A stretch of 64,000 nt of DNA from Oscillospiraceae bacterium (GCA_017437095.1 JAFSBW010000072.1:32742-96741), one strand, 5' to 3'. Positions 44,639 to 52,892 are shown, counted from the first letter of the stretch. A program made the numbers and translations. Notes: generated by a model not told the origin, from the letters alone.

Positions 44639-44659
44639 AGTAATTCCCCTTATCTTTTC

Positions 44660-45358
44660 ATATTATAATCTCTTTGCGAACACTCCGCCGGATGCCAAGC
44701 ACCGCTGAGCGCCGCAAACTGTTTTTCAGCATTCCCTGAAAATAAAAAACGGTAGCAGGCAGGATAAATCTTACGGCTTAGGTCGGGTTGGTTTTCCCCG
44801 GACAGAACCTGCCGTTGCCGCACAGGCCGTTTCCGTTTGATCCGTCCGTTCAAGTGTTGCCAAAATGAATACCCGATTGCCACTTAGTCCGTACTGTAAT
44901 CCCCTGCCTGCCCTTTTACGACAGCCTAGGTGTTTTCCACCGCGGAACGTTCCCTCTCTTAGCCTCTTTTGCAACCAAGATTTCCAGGAGCAATGATAGC
45001 AGCAGCTATGGCCATAGCCGCCGGCCACCTGATCCCCTTTCCCAACATGTTCACTCAAGGCAGGCTACTCTGCACACAGCACACGATTCTGTGCACCGCC
45101 TTGCAGGTTCATACCCATCTCGTACGCAGGGGGTCCCCATTCAGGGGATGTAAGCCGCTGTCGCACAATATATGGGTCTCCACGGAAGCCGGGTCGTATA
45201 TCCCATGCCATTGGGATGCGCCCGAAATCCTTAACCCCCAGCATCCACCCTAAACTGGGCGTAAAAAGCAGACACCAGGGACTTCATCGATGTGCCCTTT
45301 ATAGGATTTTTAGGCCCTACCTGGGAGTGGGTCGTTCCGACTAGGATACTGCACCGTC
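44660..45358 (-). ncRNA. ole: OLE (ornate, large, extremophilic) RNA
   Basis: A 700-base minus-strand stretch with no good coding frame, a strong promoter at its 5' end, and oapA then dxs immediately downstream. That is the established gene order of OLE RNA, a 600-700-nt structured RNA of anaerobic and extremophilic Firmicutes that works with OapA in the membrane and has been linked to stress tolerance and magnesium homeostasis. Many local inverted repeats are visible (ATCCCATGCCATTGGGAT; GGGGTCCCCATTCAGGGG). The 5' end is inferred from the promoter; the 3' boundary near oapA is approximate. Confidence 0.82.
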
Positions 45359-45364
45359 GCATAT

Positions 45365-45393
45365 ATCATAGCACATTCCCGGCAAATATACAA
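45365..45393 (-). promoter_or_regulatory. Promoter of OLE RNA
   Basis: On the minus strand TTGTAT (45388-45393) and TATGAT (45365-45370) are exactly 17 bp apart. The predicted transcription start is near 45358. Confidence 0.8.
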
Positions 45394-45646
45394 GGGGTAT
45401 TTAAAATTTTTGTATATTCTGTATATTCACAGATTTCATGCACGCCCAACCTCTCCCCCCGTAGGGCGGCCGCTTGCTGCCGCCGCTGAAGCGATTCATT
45501 GCCTCTCCCCTTTGGGAAGATGTCCGGTGCCAACCGCTGCACAGCGCCCAAAGCGCACCCGTAGGGGCGATTCATGAATCGCCCGTTTCATCCGCCCAAA
45601 CAAAACCGCAGCGCCCATTTTTGAGCGCCGCGGCTTGCTATGCAGT
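45394..45646. repeat. Gap with GTAGGG hairpins and VanZ terminator
   Basis: CCCGTAGGGCGGCCGC and CCCGTAGGGGCGATTCATGAATCGCCC are GTAGGG-type hairpins. At 45604-45638 AAACCGCAGCGCCC pairs with GCGCCGCGGCTT around a T-rich loop; on the minus strand it is followed by TTTTG and should terminate the VanZ gene. No gene seen. Confidence 0.6.
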
Positions 45647-46195
45647 TTATTTTGCGGCGCTATTCTTCCCCAGCCGCTTTGCCAGCAGATAGATGCCATA
45701 GCCAACAATAAAGCCAAAGGAATTGAGCAGCAGATCGTCAATATCCGATACCCGGCTGTAAAAAGGCAGCTGCAAAATTTCGATCACCAGCGAGCAGCCA
45801 ACGCCTGCCAGGATCACCTTTTTGTGGCTATCCAGCCCTTTAAAGCACACCGGCCATACAATGCCCAGAGGGATAAACATAGCCCAGTTTCCAATAAAAT
45901 TGATCAATATCTCCCGTTTTGTAGGGTAATCTGTCAGGTTTACAAAAGGTATCCAGTTGATCCGCCAGGAGAATATCTTATCCATTTCCAATATTAGGGG
46001 CTGGATCTTTCCGTCCACCTTAGAAAAGGGGAAAAATGTAAACCGGGCCACCACCACGATGCAAATATATACCAGCATCAGCTGCAGCTCCCGCTTTAAG
46101 CGAACGCCCCCCTTTTTCAGGCAGCAAATTAGGCGAACACCCCACCAAAGGGCCGTAATCAGAGCCATTACCTGCCAAAACTGAATGTAGACCAT
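45647..46195 (-). CDS. VanZ family membrane protein
   Basis: 182 residues, five membrane helices, with the VanZ-like pattern: VYICIVVVARFTFFPF, then NLTDYPTKREILINFIGNWAMFIPLGI split over helices, and ILQLPFYSRVSDIDDLLLNS containing the conserved R-x-x-D-x-x-D. VanZ homologues affect teicoplanin resistance and cell-envelope traits. The AAGGAG ribosome site is good. It begins a lower-GC accessory stretch. Confidence 0.85.
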   Translation of the reverse strand: MVYIQFWQVMALITALWWGVRLICCLKKGGVRLKRELQLMLVYICIVVVARFTFFPFSKVDGKIQPLILEMDKIFSWRINWIPFVNLTDYPTKREILINFIGNWAMFIPLGIVWPVCFKGLDSHKKVILAGVGCSLVIEILQLPFYSRVSDIDDLLLNSFGFIVGYGIYLLAKRLGKNSAAK

Positions 46196-46292
46196 ACCCT
46201 TGCTCCTTATGTTGGTTAATAGATACTTCTAACAAAATTGTATCATAGCAAAGCTTGCTTTTCTGAATGGCCTGACCTCATACCCGGAAACA

Positions 46293-47147
46293 TTATTCTT
46301 TGTTTGGAAAAGCTATGTTAAAGGGAACGCCCCGGTATTTTTCTTTCATCGCTTCAAAGGCGTCCATATATTTCTGTATCCGGGCTTCGCTATCTTCAAA
46401 GGCCAGTGCGGGTTTGCGTTTTCCTACAATATAGGTTCCCGGCGCTCCGGAATGTTTTGAGTTATACACCCGGCCGTCTTCCGTTGCTTTTAGGCCCCGC
46501 CCTTGCGCTTTCGGACAGTTTGCGGCGATCCAGGCAAATTGCTCCGTTGTTAATAAATTCGTAGGGCAGTTGAAGCTCTGCAATTCAGGAAGGGTTTCAA
46601 AAAACGACAGATTCCCGTCAGCGATCTTTTTCCCATAAAATTCCAAATGCGTAATGCCGGTATTGGCCAGAGGCATCAGCGAATCAATGACCGTTGTAAG
46701 CCAGATGCCGTTTCCAATGTAGAAATAGCGAAGAGCCGGCGCTTTTTCAATTCCGTCAATATTGTGAAGCCTGCTAAAGTCGTTGATCGCAAGCCCTTTC
46801 AGCGCAAAATTCCTGCTCATATCCCAAAGGGTTTCTATGCGCTGATTATTGTGCCAATATGCATATTCCAGCTGCGGCAGCGTTCCCAGAAGCGACCAAT
46901 CTTCCACATATTTATTGTTAGAAAAACAGATCGCTTTCAGCTGATGGCCATAGGTGCGGATAAAATACTCAAAAGTATCTTGGTATAGCCCCGAAATCGC
47001 CACCGTTTCTACTTCTGGGTGCTGTGCGAGGGCATCAATATCTTCTTTGCTAAGCTTACCTACGCCCATATCATCCCGCAATTTGCCCAGACGAAATGCC
47101 TTGTAACCAAAACTGCCTTCGAAAAAATCTTTAGGGTTTAGTTCCAT
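46293..47147 (-). CDS. Leucine-rich-repeat-like cytoplasmic protein
   Basis: 284 residues without signal or membrane segments. The middle shows irregular 20-25-residue repeats of LRR character (LKAICFSNNKYVEDWSLLG; LEYAYWHNNQRIETLWDM; LKGLAINDFSRLHNIDGI; ITHLEFYGKKIADGNLSF). The N-terminus is unlike known families and the C-terminus is charged. The ribosome site is weak and GC content is below that of its neighbours, suggesting acquisition. Function unknown. Confidence 0.6.
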   Translation of the reverse strand: MELNPKDFFEGSFGYKAFRLGKLRDDMGVGKLSKEDIDALAQHPEVETVAISGLYQDTFEYFIRTYGHQLKAICFSNNKYVEDWSLLGTLPQLEYAYWHNNQRIETLWDMSRNFALKGLAINDFSRLHNIDGIEKAPALRYFYIGNGIWLTTVIDSLMPLANTGITHLEFYGKKIADGNLSFFETLPELQSFNCPTNLLTTEQFAWIAANCPKAQGRGLKATEDGRVYNSKHSGAPGTYIVGKRKPALAFEDSEARIQKYMDAFEAMKEKYRGVPFNIAFPNKE

Positions 47148-47181
47148 CTTCTATCCGCTCCTTGTGCGCAATGCACACTCT

Positions 47182-48339
47182 CTATGATATTCCTACATAT
47201 CCTGTCTGCTCAATAATATACTGCCCCTCATCGGAAAGCATCCAATCGATCAGCTTTTGCACATTTTCATTGGGATTTCCTTCATAGGTCACAGCGTAAA
47301 CCGGCGCAATGATGGGATACGCGCCGCTTTGTATATTTTCTTTCGTAGGCGCAACGCCGTCTATGGCTATCATTTTTATGTCCGGGTTTTTAATGATCCC
47401 CTCTACATAAAAGCGGAAGGAAAAGCCCATGGAATTGGATTTGTTTTTATAATCTGCAACTTCCTCAATAATGCCGCCCATATCCCCCACCGATGTCTGC
47501 ATGGTGGGCTCCATGATGGGCGTATCCCCCATAAAGCGAACGAGCATGCTCTGGCTTCCGCTGCCCTCGTTGCGCTGGAAAGCTACGATCTTTTCGTTTT
47601 TGCCCCCTACCTGGCTCCAGTTGGTGATCTGGCCGGAGTAGATGCCCTTGATCTGCTCTACCGTAAGGCTGTCTATGGGGTTATCCTTATGCACAAAGAA
47701 CACAAAGGCCTCGTAGCCGATCTGTGTATATTCGAAAACAGTATCGTTTTCCTTAGCAAAGGCGATCTGCCCTTCAGACGGCGCTGCGCCGATGAAAATG
47801 TCTATTTCCTTTTTTGCCAGCAGCCTATACCCGCCCGGGGTGTTGTTGTATTCAAAAACGCCGTCGTAAAGCTCTGTAGTATCCGGGTAAACGGCGTTTA
47901 CAAAGGCCGAGTAAACCGGGAATGCGGCCGCAGCGCCGTCGATGATGGGCAGCTGCTCGGCCGGCACATTTTCAAAATCCAGGCTTTCGCTGCGCAGCTT
48001 TACGATTTTAGAATCCTCTTTAAAAGGCAGGTATTCGTTCACATTGATACTTGGCGCAACATCAATGGTGATCGATTCATTGTAGATGTTTATCCCAATC
48101 TTGGTAACCACAAAAGCGGCGAAACATACCAAAAAGGCCCCATACCCAATGGCGTAAGCCTTTTTCTTCTTGATCCAGATCAGCGGGATAGCCAGCGGGA
48201 TCACCAGCAGCCCCAGCAACACGGTAATTTTCCCAAACCCACTAAAGGAGAAAAATAACCACATGATCAGGGACGCGTACGGACATATGATAACAAGAAT
48301 TACCGTAAGTATTATTTTAACGTTTTTAGATTTCTCCAT
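47182..48339 (-). CDS. PstS-like phosphate-binding protein fused to membrane helices
   Basis: 385 residues: three hydrophobic helices in the first 90 residues (ILTVILVIICPYASLIMWLF; ITVLLGLLVIPLAIPLIW; AIGYGAFLVCFAAFVVTKIG), then a periplasmic-binding-protein-like domain of the PstS group with DGAAAAFPVYSAF, YSGQITNWSQVGG and the anion-binding loop NEGSGSQSM. Classical PstS is a lipoprotein with one signal and lies with pstCAB, which are absent here. It may be a stand-alone sensor or binding protein. Confidence 0.7.
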   Translation of the reverse strand: MEKSKNVKIILTVILVIICPYASLIMWLFFSFSGFGKITVLLGLLVIPLAIPLIWIKKKKAYAIGYGAFLVCFAAFVVTKIGINIYNESITIDVAPSINVNEYLPFKEDSKIVKLRSESLDFENVPAEQLPIIDGAAAAFPVYSAFVNAVYPDTTELYDGVFEYNNTPGGYRLLAKKEIDIFIGAAPSEGQIAFAKENDTVFEYTQIGYEAFVFFVHKDNPIDSLTVEQIKGIYSGQITNWSQVGGKNEKIVAFQRNEGSGSQSMLVRFMGDTPIMEPTMQTSVGDMGGIIEEVADYKNKSNSMGFSFRFYVEGIIKNPDIKMIAIDGVAPTKENIQSGAYPIIAPVYAVTYEGNPNENVQKLIDWMLSDEGQYIIEQTGYVGIS

Positions 48340-48477
48340 AATCTCACCGCCTTTTCTAATATAATATAACAGAAATATAAGGCGAAATCAATTATGGATT
48401 ATTCGATAACAAAACAGCTTACAACGCCCCTCTTATTTACTCATAAAGGGCCTATTCATACCTCCTCTGCCTTTGCC

Positions 48478-48559
48478 GTAGGGACACCCGTCCTCGGGTG
48501 TCCGAAGCCTATCATTGACATCCGCAGCAATACGGACACCGCAGGAGCGGTGTCCCTAC
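48478..48559. repeat. Nested GTAGGG inverted repeat
   Basis: GTAGGGACAC at 48478-48487 and GTGTCCCTAC at 48550-48559 are perfect outer arms. Inside lie two hairpins, GACACCCGTCCTCGGGTGTC and GGACACCGCAGGAGCGGTGTCC (given in parts of at most 20 bases when read). It can form a cruciform-like fold. Confidence 0.75.
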
Positions 48560-48628
48560 GCATTTTTTCGGCACCAGATAATGATGCTGCTCGTTTTACT
48601 CGCAATGGTGCAATGTTTGCCCAAAAAC

Positions 48629-48704
48629 ATTAGGCGAAGCCTACATCATTTCCGAAGGAAACATCATTGGCAAAGCCAGCATCATTTGCCGCAGGCAAAC
48701 ATCA
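48629..48704. repeat. Micro-hairpin array with ACATCATT spacer
   Basis: TAGGCGAAGCCTA, TTCCGAAGGAA, TTGGCAAAGCCA and TTTGCCGCAGGCAAA are separated by CATCATT. It ends directly at the first copy of the 53-bp direct repeat near tRNA-Ser. Confidence 0.8.
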
Positions 48705-48757
48705 TTCAAATCCCTTTCCTTTTCCACCAAAAAAGAAAAGCCACCCCTTTGGGTGGC
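48705..48757. repeat. 53-bp direct repeat, copy 1 (tRNA-Ser terminator duplicate)
   Basis: Identical over all 53 bases to 48870-48922. It begins TTCAAATCCC, the T-arm sequence of tRNA-Ser, and ends in the hairpin GCCACCCCTTTGGGTGGC that terminates tRNA-Ser. This distal copy is followed by GAAGGAGGGATTTG, a duplicate of the tRNA's 3' part. Confidence 0.9.
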
Positions 48758-48777
48758 GCAAACAATAGGAACGAAGG

Positions 48778-48880
48778 AGGGATTTGTTTACATTTTCGCT
48801 ATGCGAAAATTAAGGTTCCGCTGCGTCCAGCCGCAGCGGGCAGCGCTCGGCCGCGCTGCATTTATATTTTTCAAATCCCT
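48778..48880 (-). mobile_element. tRNA-linked hairpin element at tRNA-Ser
   Basis: Inverted arms AGGGATTTG / CAAATCCCT, derived from the T-arm of tRNA-Ser, enclose an 85-base core. The core has TTTACATTTTCG at 48787-48798, GCGAAAATTAAGG at 48803-48815, and two GC-rich hairpins (CCGCTGCGTCCAGCCGCAGC G, GCAGCGCTCGGCCGCGCTGC). The same core occurs twice after tRNA-Thr. Too short to encode a protein, so if mobile it is non-autonomous. Its mobility is inferred. Confidence 0.6.
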
Positions 48881-48922
48881 TTCCTTTTCCACCAAAAAAG
48901 AAAAGCCACCCCTTTGGGTGGC
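48870..48922. repeat. 53-bp direct repeat, copy 2, with tRNA-Ser terminator
   Basis: The copy next to the tRNA gene. Its hairpin (48905-48922) reads on the minus strand into TTTTCTTTTTT and is the presumed terminator of tRNA-Ser. Confidence 0.85.
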
Positions 48923-48931
48923 TTTCTTTTT

Positions 48932-49023
48932 TGGCGGAGAAGGAGGGATTTGAACCCTCGATACCCTTTTGGGGTATACACGATTTCCAATCGTGCGCGC
49001 TCGGCCAGCTACGCGACTTCTCC
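48932..49023 (-). tRNA. tRNA-Ser (anticodon GGA)
   Basis: 92 bases including an encoded CCA. The acceptor stem GGAGAAG / CTTCTCC, anticodon arm CACGA-TTGGAAA-TCGTG (anticodon GGA), a long variable arm (TACCCCAAAAGGGTA) and T-arm GAGGGTTCAAATCCCTC are all complete. It reads UCC/UCU codons. Confidence 0.97.
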
Positions 49024-49052
49024 ATACAGGCTGCTTCGCAGTCAGCTAGAGT

Positions 49053-49081
49053 ATAATACCGCAAAGCGGGAGATTTGTCAA
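49053..49081 (-). promoter_or_regulatory. Promoter of tRNA-Ser
   Basis: On the minus strand TTGACA (49076-49081) and TATTAT (49053-49058) are 17 bp apart, about 30 bases before the mature 5' end. Confidence 0.8.
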
Positions 49082-49121
49082 GCCCTATTTTTGACAAATC
49101 CCCCTACTTTTTCGCTTTCCC

Positions 49122-50858
49122 TTAATGGGCAAACTGGCTATTGTACAGCTGCTCATAGAAACCGTGGTTTGCCAGCAGCTGCTTATGGGTGCCCTGCTCT
49201 ATGATATTGCCGTCTTTCATAACCAGTATCTTATCCGCGCCCTGGATGGTAGAAAGCCGGTGGGCCACGATAAAGCTTGTTCTGCCCTTCATCATCGTGT
49301 CAAAAGCCTTTTGAATGCGCTGCTCTGTGCGGGTATCGATGGAAGAGGTGGCCTCGTCCAAAAACAGCATGGGCGGCGCTCCCAGCATAACCCGGGCGAT
49401 GCAAAGCAGCTGCTTCTGGCCCTGGGAAAGGTTACCGCCGGATTCGCTGATATAGGTATCATATCCCTGGGGCAAGCGCTTGATAAAGCTGTGGGCGTGG
49501 GATTTCTTCGCCGCGGCGATGATGTCCTCGTCAGTAGCGCCCGGCTTACCCATGGCGATATTCTCCCGAATGGTGCCGGCCTGGAGCCAGGTATCCTGCA
49601 GCACCATGCCGATGCTCCGGCGCAGGTCATAGCGCTTCATATGCTGGGTATTTACCCCGTCCAGCAAAATTTCACCCGAAACGGGATCATAAAAGCGCAT
49701 CAAAAGGTTAATAAAGGTAGTCTTGCCGCAGCCCGTAGGGCCTACAATGGCGATCCGCTGGCCCGCCTTTACTTCCAGCTCCAGGTTTTGGATCAGGGGC
49801 TTTTCCGGCACATAGGAAAAAGACATATCCTTGATCTGGATATTGCCCAATACCGCTTCCGGCTTTTGGGGCTGGGCGGGGTCTGGCGTTCTGGCCGGGG
49901 CTTCGATCAGCTCAAATACCCGCCCGGCGCAGGCCAGAGCGTTTTGCAGCTCGGTGATCACGCCGGAGATCTCGTTAAAGGGCTTGGTATACTGGTTGGC
50001 ATAGTTCAAAAAGCTTGTCAGCGCGCCAACGGTCAGGCCGCCGGAGATGGCTACCAGCGCGCCCACCAGGCCCACGCCTGCGTATACCAAAGAGTTTACA
50101 AACCGGGTAGCGGGGTTGGTAATAGACGAGAAGAAGATAGCCCGCAGGGATGCCTTTTCCAGCTGATCGTTTACCTGCCGGAAAGCTTCCAGGGATTCAT
50201 CCTCATGGCCAAAGGCCTGCACAACCTTCATCTGCCCCACCGTTTCGTCGATCATGGCGGTCTGCTTGCCCTTGATCTCATTTTGCAGCTTAAACATAGA
50301 GTAAGTCCGCCCGGCTATAAAATTGGCCACCAGCAAACTTACGGGGGTAATGCAGATGACTACCAAAGCGATCTTCCAGCTGATGGTAAGCATGATCACC
50401 AGCGTTCCGGCGATGGTCATAACCCCGGTAAACAGCTGGGTAAAGCCCATGAGCAGGCCGTCGGCAAAGGTATCCACATCGCTTACCGTGCGGCTTACGA
50501 TATCGCCGTGGGGGTGGGCATCCAGGTAGCTCAGGGGCAGCTGCTGGATATGGGAAAAAGCTTCGCAGCGAATGTCCTTGGTTACCCGGTAGGTAATGCG
50601 GTTGTTCATCTCGTTCATTACCCATTGGCTTACCCCGGCGATGAGGGCGCAAGCCAAGGTCTGGGCCAGGTAGCGCCATACGCCGTCAAAATTCACTTTT
50701 CCCGCATCTACCATGCAGTCGATGGCCCGGCCGATGAGGATGGGAATGTACAGGCTCATAGCTACAAACACTGTAGCCAGCAGCAGCGAGAGTATCAGAG
50801 CAGGCCAGTATTTTTTTACCCGCAGGAGGACTTTTTTCAGCGCGTTCTTACTTTTCAT
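49122..50858 (-). CDS. Heterodimeric ABC exporter subunit, canonical ATPase site
   Basis: 578 residues: six membrane helices, then a nucleotide-binding domain with Walker A GPTGCGKTTF, signature LSQGQKQLL and Walker B MLFLDEATSSID, which keeps the catalytic glutamate. It pairs with the gene overlapping it upstream by 11 bases, which has aspartate at that position; this asymmetry is typical of heterodimeric multidrug exporters such as TM287/288 or BmrCD. Substrate unknown. Confidence 0.93.
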   Translation of the reverse strand: MKSKNALKKVLLRVKKYWPALILSLLLATVFVAMSLYIPILIGRAIDCMVDAGKVNFDGVWRYLAQTLACALIAGVSQWVMNEMNNRITYRVTKDIRCEAFSHIQQLPLSYLDAHPHGDIVSRTVSDVDTFADGLLMGFTQLFTGVMTIAGTLVIMLTISWKIALVVICITPVSLLVANFIAGRTYSMFKLQNEIKGKQTAMIDETVGQMKVVQAFGHEDESLEAFRQVNDQLEKASLRAIFFSSITNPATRFVNSLVYAGVGLVGALVAISGGLTVGALTSFLNYANQYTKPFNEISGVITELQNALACAGRVFELIEAPARTPDPAQPQKPEAVLGNIQIKDMSFSYVPEKPLIQNLELEVKAGQRIAIVGPTGCGKTTFINLLMRFYDPVSGEILLDGVNTQHMKRYDLRRSIGMVLQDTWLQAGTIRENIAMGKPGATDEDIIAAAKKSHAHSFIKRLPQGYDTYISESGGNLSQGQKQLLCIARVMLGAPPMLFLDEATSSIDTRTEQRIQKAFDTMMKGRTSFIVAHRLSTIQGADKILVMKDGNIIEQGTHKQLLANHGFYEQLYNSQFAH

Positions 50859-52575
50859 CGCCTTCTACCTCCTTGGGAAACTGGGAATAGTAGATCTCCT
50901 GGTACACGTCGCACTTTTCCAGCAGCTCGTCGTGAGTCCCCTTGCCTACCAGCTCGCCGTCTTCCAGCACCAATATCATATCCGCATATCTTACAGAAGC
51001 CGCCCGCTGGGATACGATAAAGGTAGTAGGCGGGTTTTCCATAGAGCGGATGGCCATGCGCAGCTTTGCATCGGTAGCGTAGTCCAGAGCCGATGCGCTG
51101 TCGTCGAGAATCAGGATGGGGCTTTTGCTTACCAGCGCCCGGGCAATGGTAAGCCTTTGCCGCTGGCCGCCGGAGAAGTTGCTGCCCCCTTGCAGCACCG
51201 GCTCATCCAGGCCCCCCTCTTTACTCAGTACAACATCCTTAGCCTGAGCCAGCTCCAAAGCCTGCCAAAGCTCCTGGTCGGTAGCGTCAGCCTTGCCCCA
51301 GCGCAGATTATCCCGGATGCTCCCCTGGAACAGCACCGCCTTTTGGGGCACGATGGCGATCTGCTCCCGCAATGCCTGCATATCGTATTCCTTAACATCC
51401 ACGCCGTCAATGCGCACAGCGCCGGAAGTTGCATCGTAAAACCGGGGGATCAGGTTTACCAGGGTAGATTTGCCGGAGCCGGTGCCGCCGATAATACCCA
51501 CGGTCTGCCCCGGCTTTGCTGCAAAGCTGATTCCCTCCAGGCTCTCCGCTGCCGCCCCGGCATAGGCCATGGAAACATTCTCGAAGCTGACTTCGCCCCG
51601 AAGGGTATTTGCTTCCTTGCCGGGGTGAATGCTGGGCTTTTCTTCCAACAGGTTCGCCACCCGGCTGGCGCAGGCGGCGGCCTTGGTCATGGAAATGATC
51701 AAATTTGCCATCTTTACCAGCTCTACCAAAATCTGGGACATATAATTATACAGCGCGATCACCAGGCCCTGGGTCAGCACCCCGCCCTGCACCTTCATAG
51801 CGCCGGTATGCATCAGCACGATGATCGCCAGGTTTACGATCACGAAAGTAAGAGGATTCATCAGCCCCGAGATCCGCCCGGCGATCACCTGCCAGCGCTT
51901 CAGAGCATCGGTCTTTTCCTCAAAATCGGCAACCTCTTCCTCTTCTTTGCAAAAAGCCCGCAGCACTCTTACGCCCGCCAAATTCTGCCGGGTGGCGGAG
52001 GTTACCCCGTCCAAACGGGATTGCACCTTCCTATAAAGGGGCATGGTGATTAGCATAATGCCGAAAACCACCAGGCAAAGCACCGGGATCAGGGCCACAA
52101 AGGTAAGCGCTGCCTTGGCATCGATGGTAAAGGCCATGATCATAGCGCCGAAAACCACAAAGGGCGAGCGAAGCAGCAGCCGCAGGGTCAGGTTTACGCC
52201 GTTTTGCACCTGGTTAATATCCACCGTCATGCGGGTGATCATAGTAGAGCTGCCCAGGCGGTCAATTGCGGTATAGTCCAGGCCCAGAATATGCTCCATC
52301 ACGGCGTAACGCAGCCGGGCCGCAAAGCCCACTGCCGCCTTTGCGGCAAAATACTGGGCGGTAATGGCGCTCACCAGGCCCACTACGCCCAGCAGCACCA
52401 TGATCAGGCACATTTTAATAATATATCCCGTATCCCCCCGGGCAATGCCGGTATCTACAATGGCGGCAACTACCAACGGGATCATCAGCTCAAAGGAAGC
52501 TTCCAGCAGCTTAAACAGCGGCCCAAGCACGCACTGCTTGCCGTAGCCCTTCATATATCGCAACAAGCTCTTCAA
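50848..52575 (-). CDS. Heterodimeric ABC exporter subunit, degenerate ATPase site
   Basis: 575 residues: a membrane domain with six helices, Walker A GGTGSGKSTL, a standard signature FSGGQRQRL, and Walker B ILILDDSASALD, where the usual catalytic Glu is Asp. Thus one of the two composite ATP sites should hydrolyse slowly, as in known heterodimers. The start is a TTG at 52575 preceded by GAGGTGAGG. Promoter at 52607-52635. Co-expressed with the following gene. Confidence 0.92.
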   Translation of the reverse strand: MKSLLRYMKGYGKQCVLGPLFKLLEASFELMIPLVVAAIVDTGIARGDTGYIIKMCLIMVLLGVVGLVSAITAQYFAAKAAVGFAARLRYAVMEHILGLDYTAIDRLGSSTMITRMTVDINQVQNGVNLTLRLLLRSPFVVFGAMIMAFTIDAKAALTFVALIPVLCLVVFGIMLITMPLYRKVQSRLDGVTSATRQNLAGVRVLRAFCKEEEEVADFEEKTDALKRWQVIAGRISGLMNPLTFVIVNLAIIVLMHTGAMKVQGGVLTQGLVIALYNYMSQILVELVKMANLIISMTKAAACASRVANLLEEKPSIHPGKEANTLRGEVSFENVSMAYAGAAAESLEGISFAAKPGQTVGIIGGTGSGKSTLVNLIPRFYDATSGAVRIDGVDVKEYDMQALREQIAIVPQKAVLFQGSIRDNLRWGKADATDQELWQALELAQAKDVVLSKEGGLDEPVLQGGSNFSGGQRQRLTIARALVSKSPILILDDSASALDYATDAKLRMAIRSMENPPTTFIVSQRAASVRYADMILVLEDGELVGKGTHDELLEKCDVYQEIYYSQFPKEVEGDEK

Positions 52576-52606
52576 AAACGCCTCACCTCAAAGAAAAATA
52601 TGTAAT

Positions 52607-52635
52607 ATTATAGCATCTGCGCCCATAGATTGCAA
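52607..52635 (-). promoter_or_regulatory. Promoter of the ABC exporter operon
   Basis: On the minus strand TTGCAA (52630-52635) and TATAAT (52607-52612) are 17 bp apart, about 30 bases before the start codon. Confidence 0.75.
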
Positions 52636-52686
52636 GCCGATTCCCTTGGCTACCTAGCCCCATAATTCATTCATTGACCGAAAGCC

Positions 52687-52715
52687 TTGACATCAATATT
52701 CCTCTTTGCTATAGT
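52687..52715 (+). promoter_or_regulatory. Promoter of small RNA A
   Basis: TTGACA at 52687-52692, exactly 17 bp, TATAGT at 52710-52715. Confidence 0.8.
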
Positions 52716-52721
52716 AATGCC

Positions 52722-52800
52722 AGATGTAGCACTTGTGGCATCAGCAAGAGACCCTTCTGCGGGCACTCCCTGATGCGGTTCTTGTGCTGCATCGCTTTTT
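52722..52800 (+). ncRNA. Tandem small RNA A (unknown family)
   Basis: About 79 nt between the promoter and a T5 run. The outer stem GATGTAGCAC / GTGCTGCATC (52723-52732 with 52784-52793) and inner stem GCATCAG / CTGATGC (52738-52744 with 52770-52776) leave an apical part with GCAAGAG, a CCC/GGG hairpin and CACTCCC. The GCAAGAG ... CACTCCC pair also occurs in RNA E. The motif ATGCGGT precedes the 3' arm. No ribosome site with a useful frame is present. Confidence 0.75.
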
Positions 52801-52863
52801 CGCAAAAAGATTCTGTTCCCAAAGTTCAAAAACATGGAATCGGGCATTTTTTCGTGAAATGCC

Positions 52864-52892
52864 TTGACAGCAGCTTCGCTGTGTGCTATCTT
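52864..52892 (+). promoter_or_regulatory. Promoter of small RNA B
   Basis: TTGACA at 52864-52869, 17 bp, TATCTT at 52887-52892. Confidence 0.75.

Noticed and set aside
44650-45253. Several short frames inside the OLE RNA region
   Set aside because: They overlap each other on both strands, lack ribosome sites, and the region has the position and promoter of a structured RNA.
48515-49204. 229-codon plus-strand frame over tRNA-Ser
   Set aside because: It translates repeats, a terminator hairpin and the antisense of a tRNA gene, then runs into the ABC gene.
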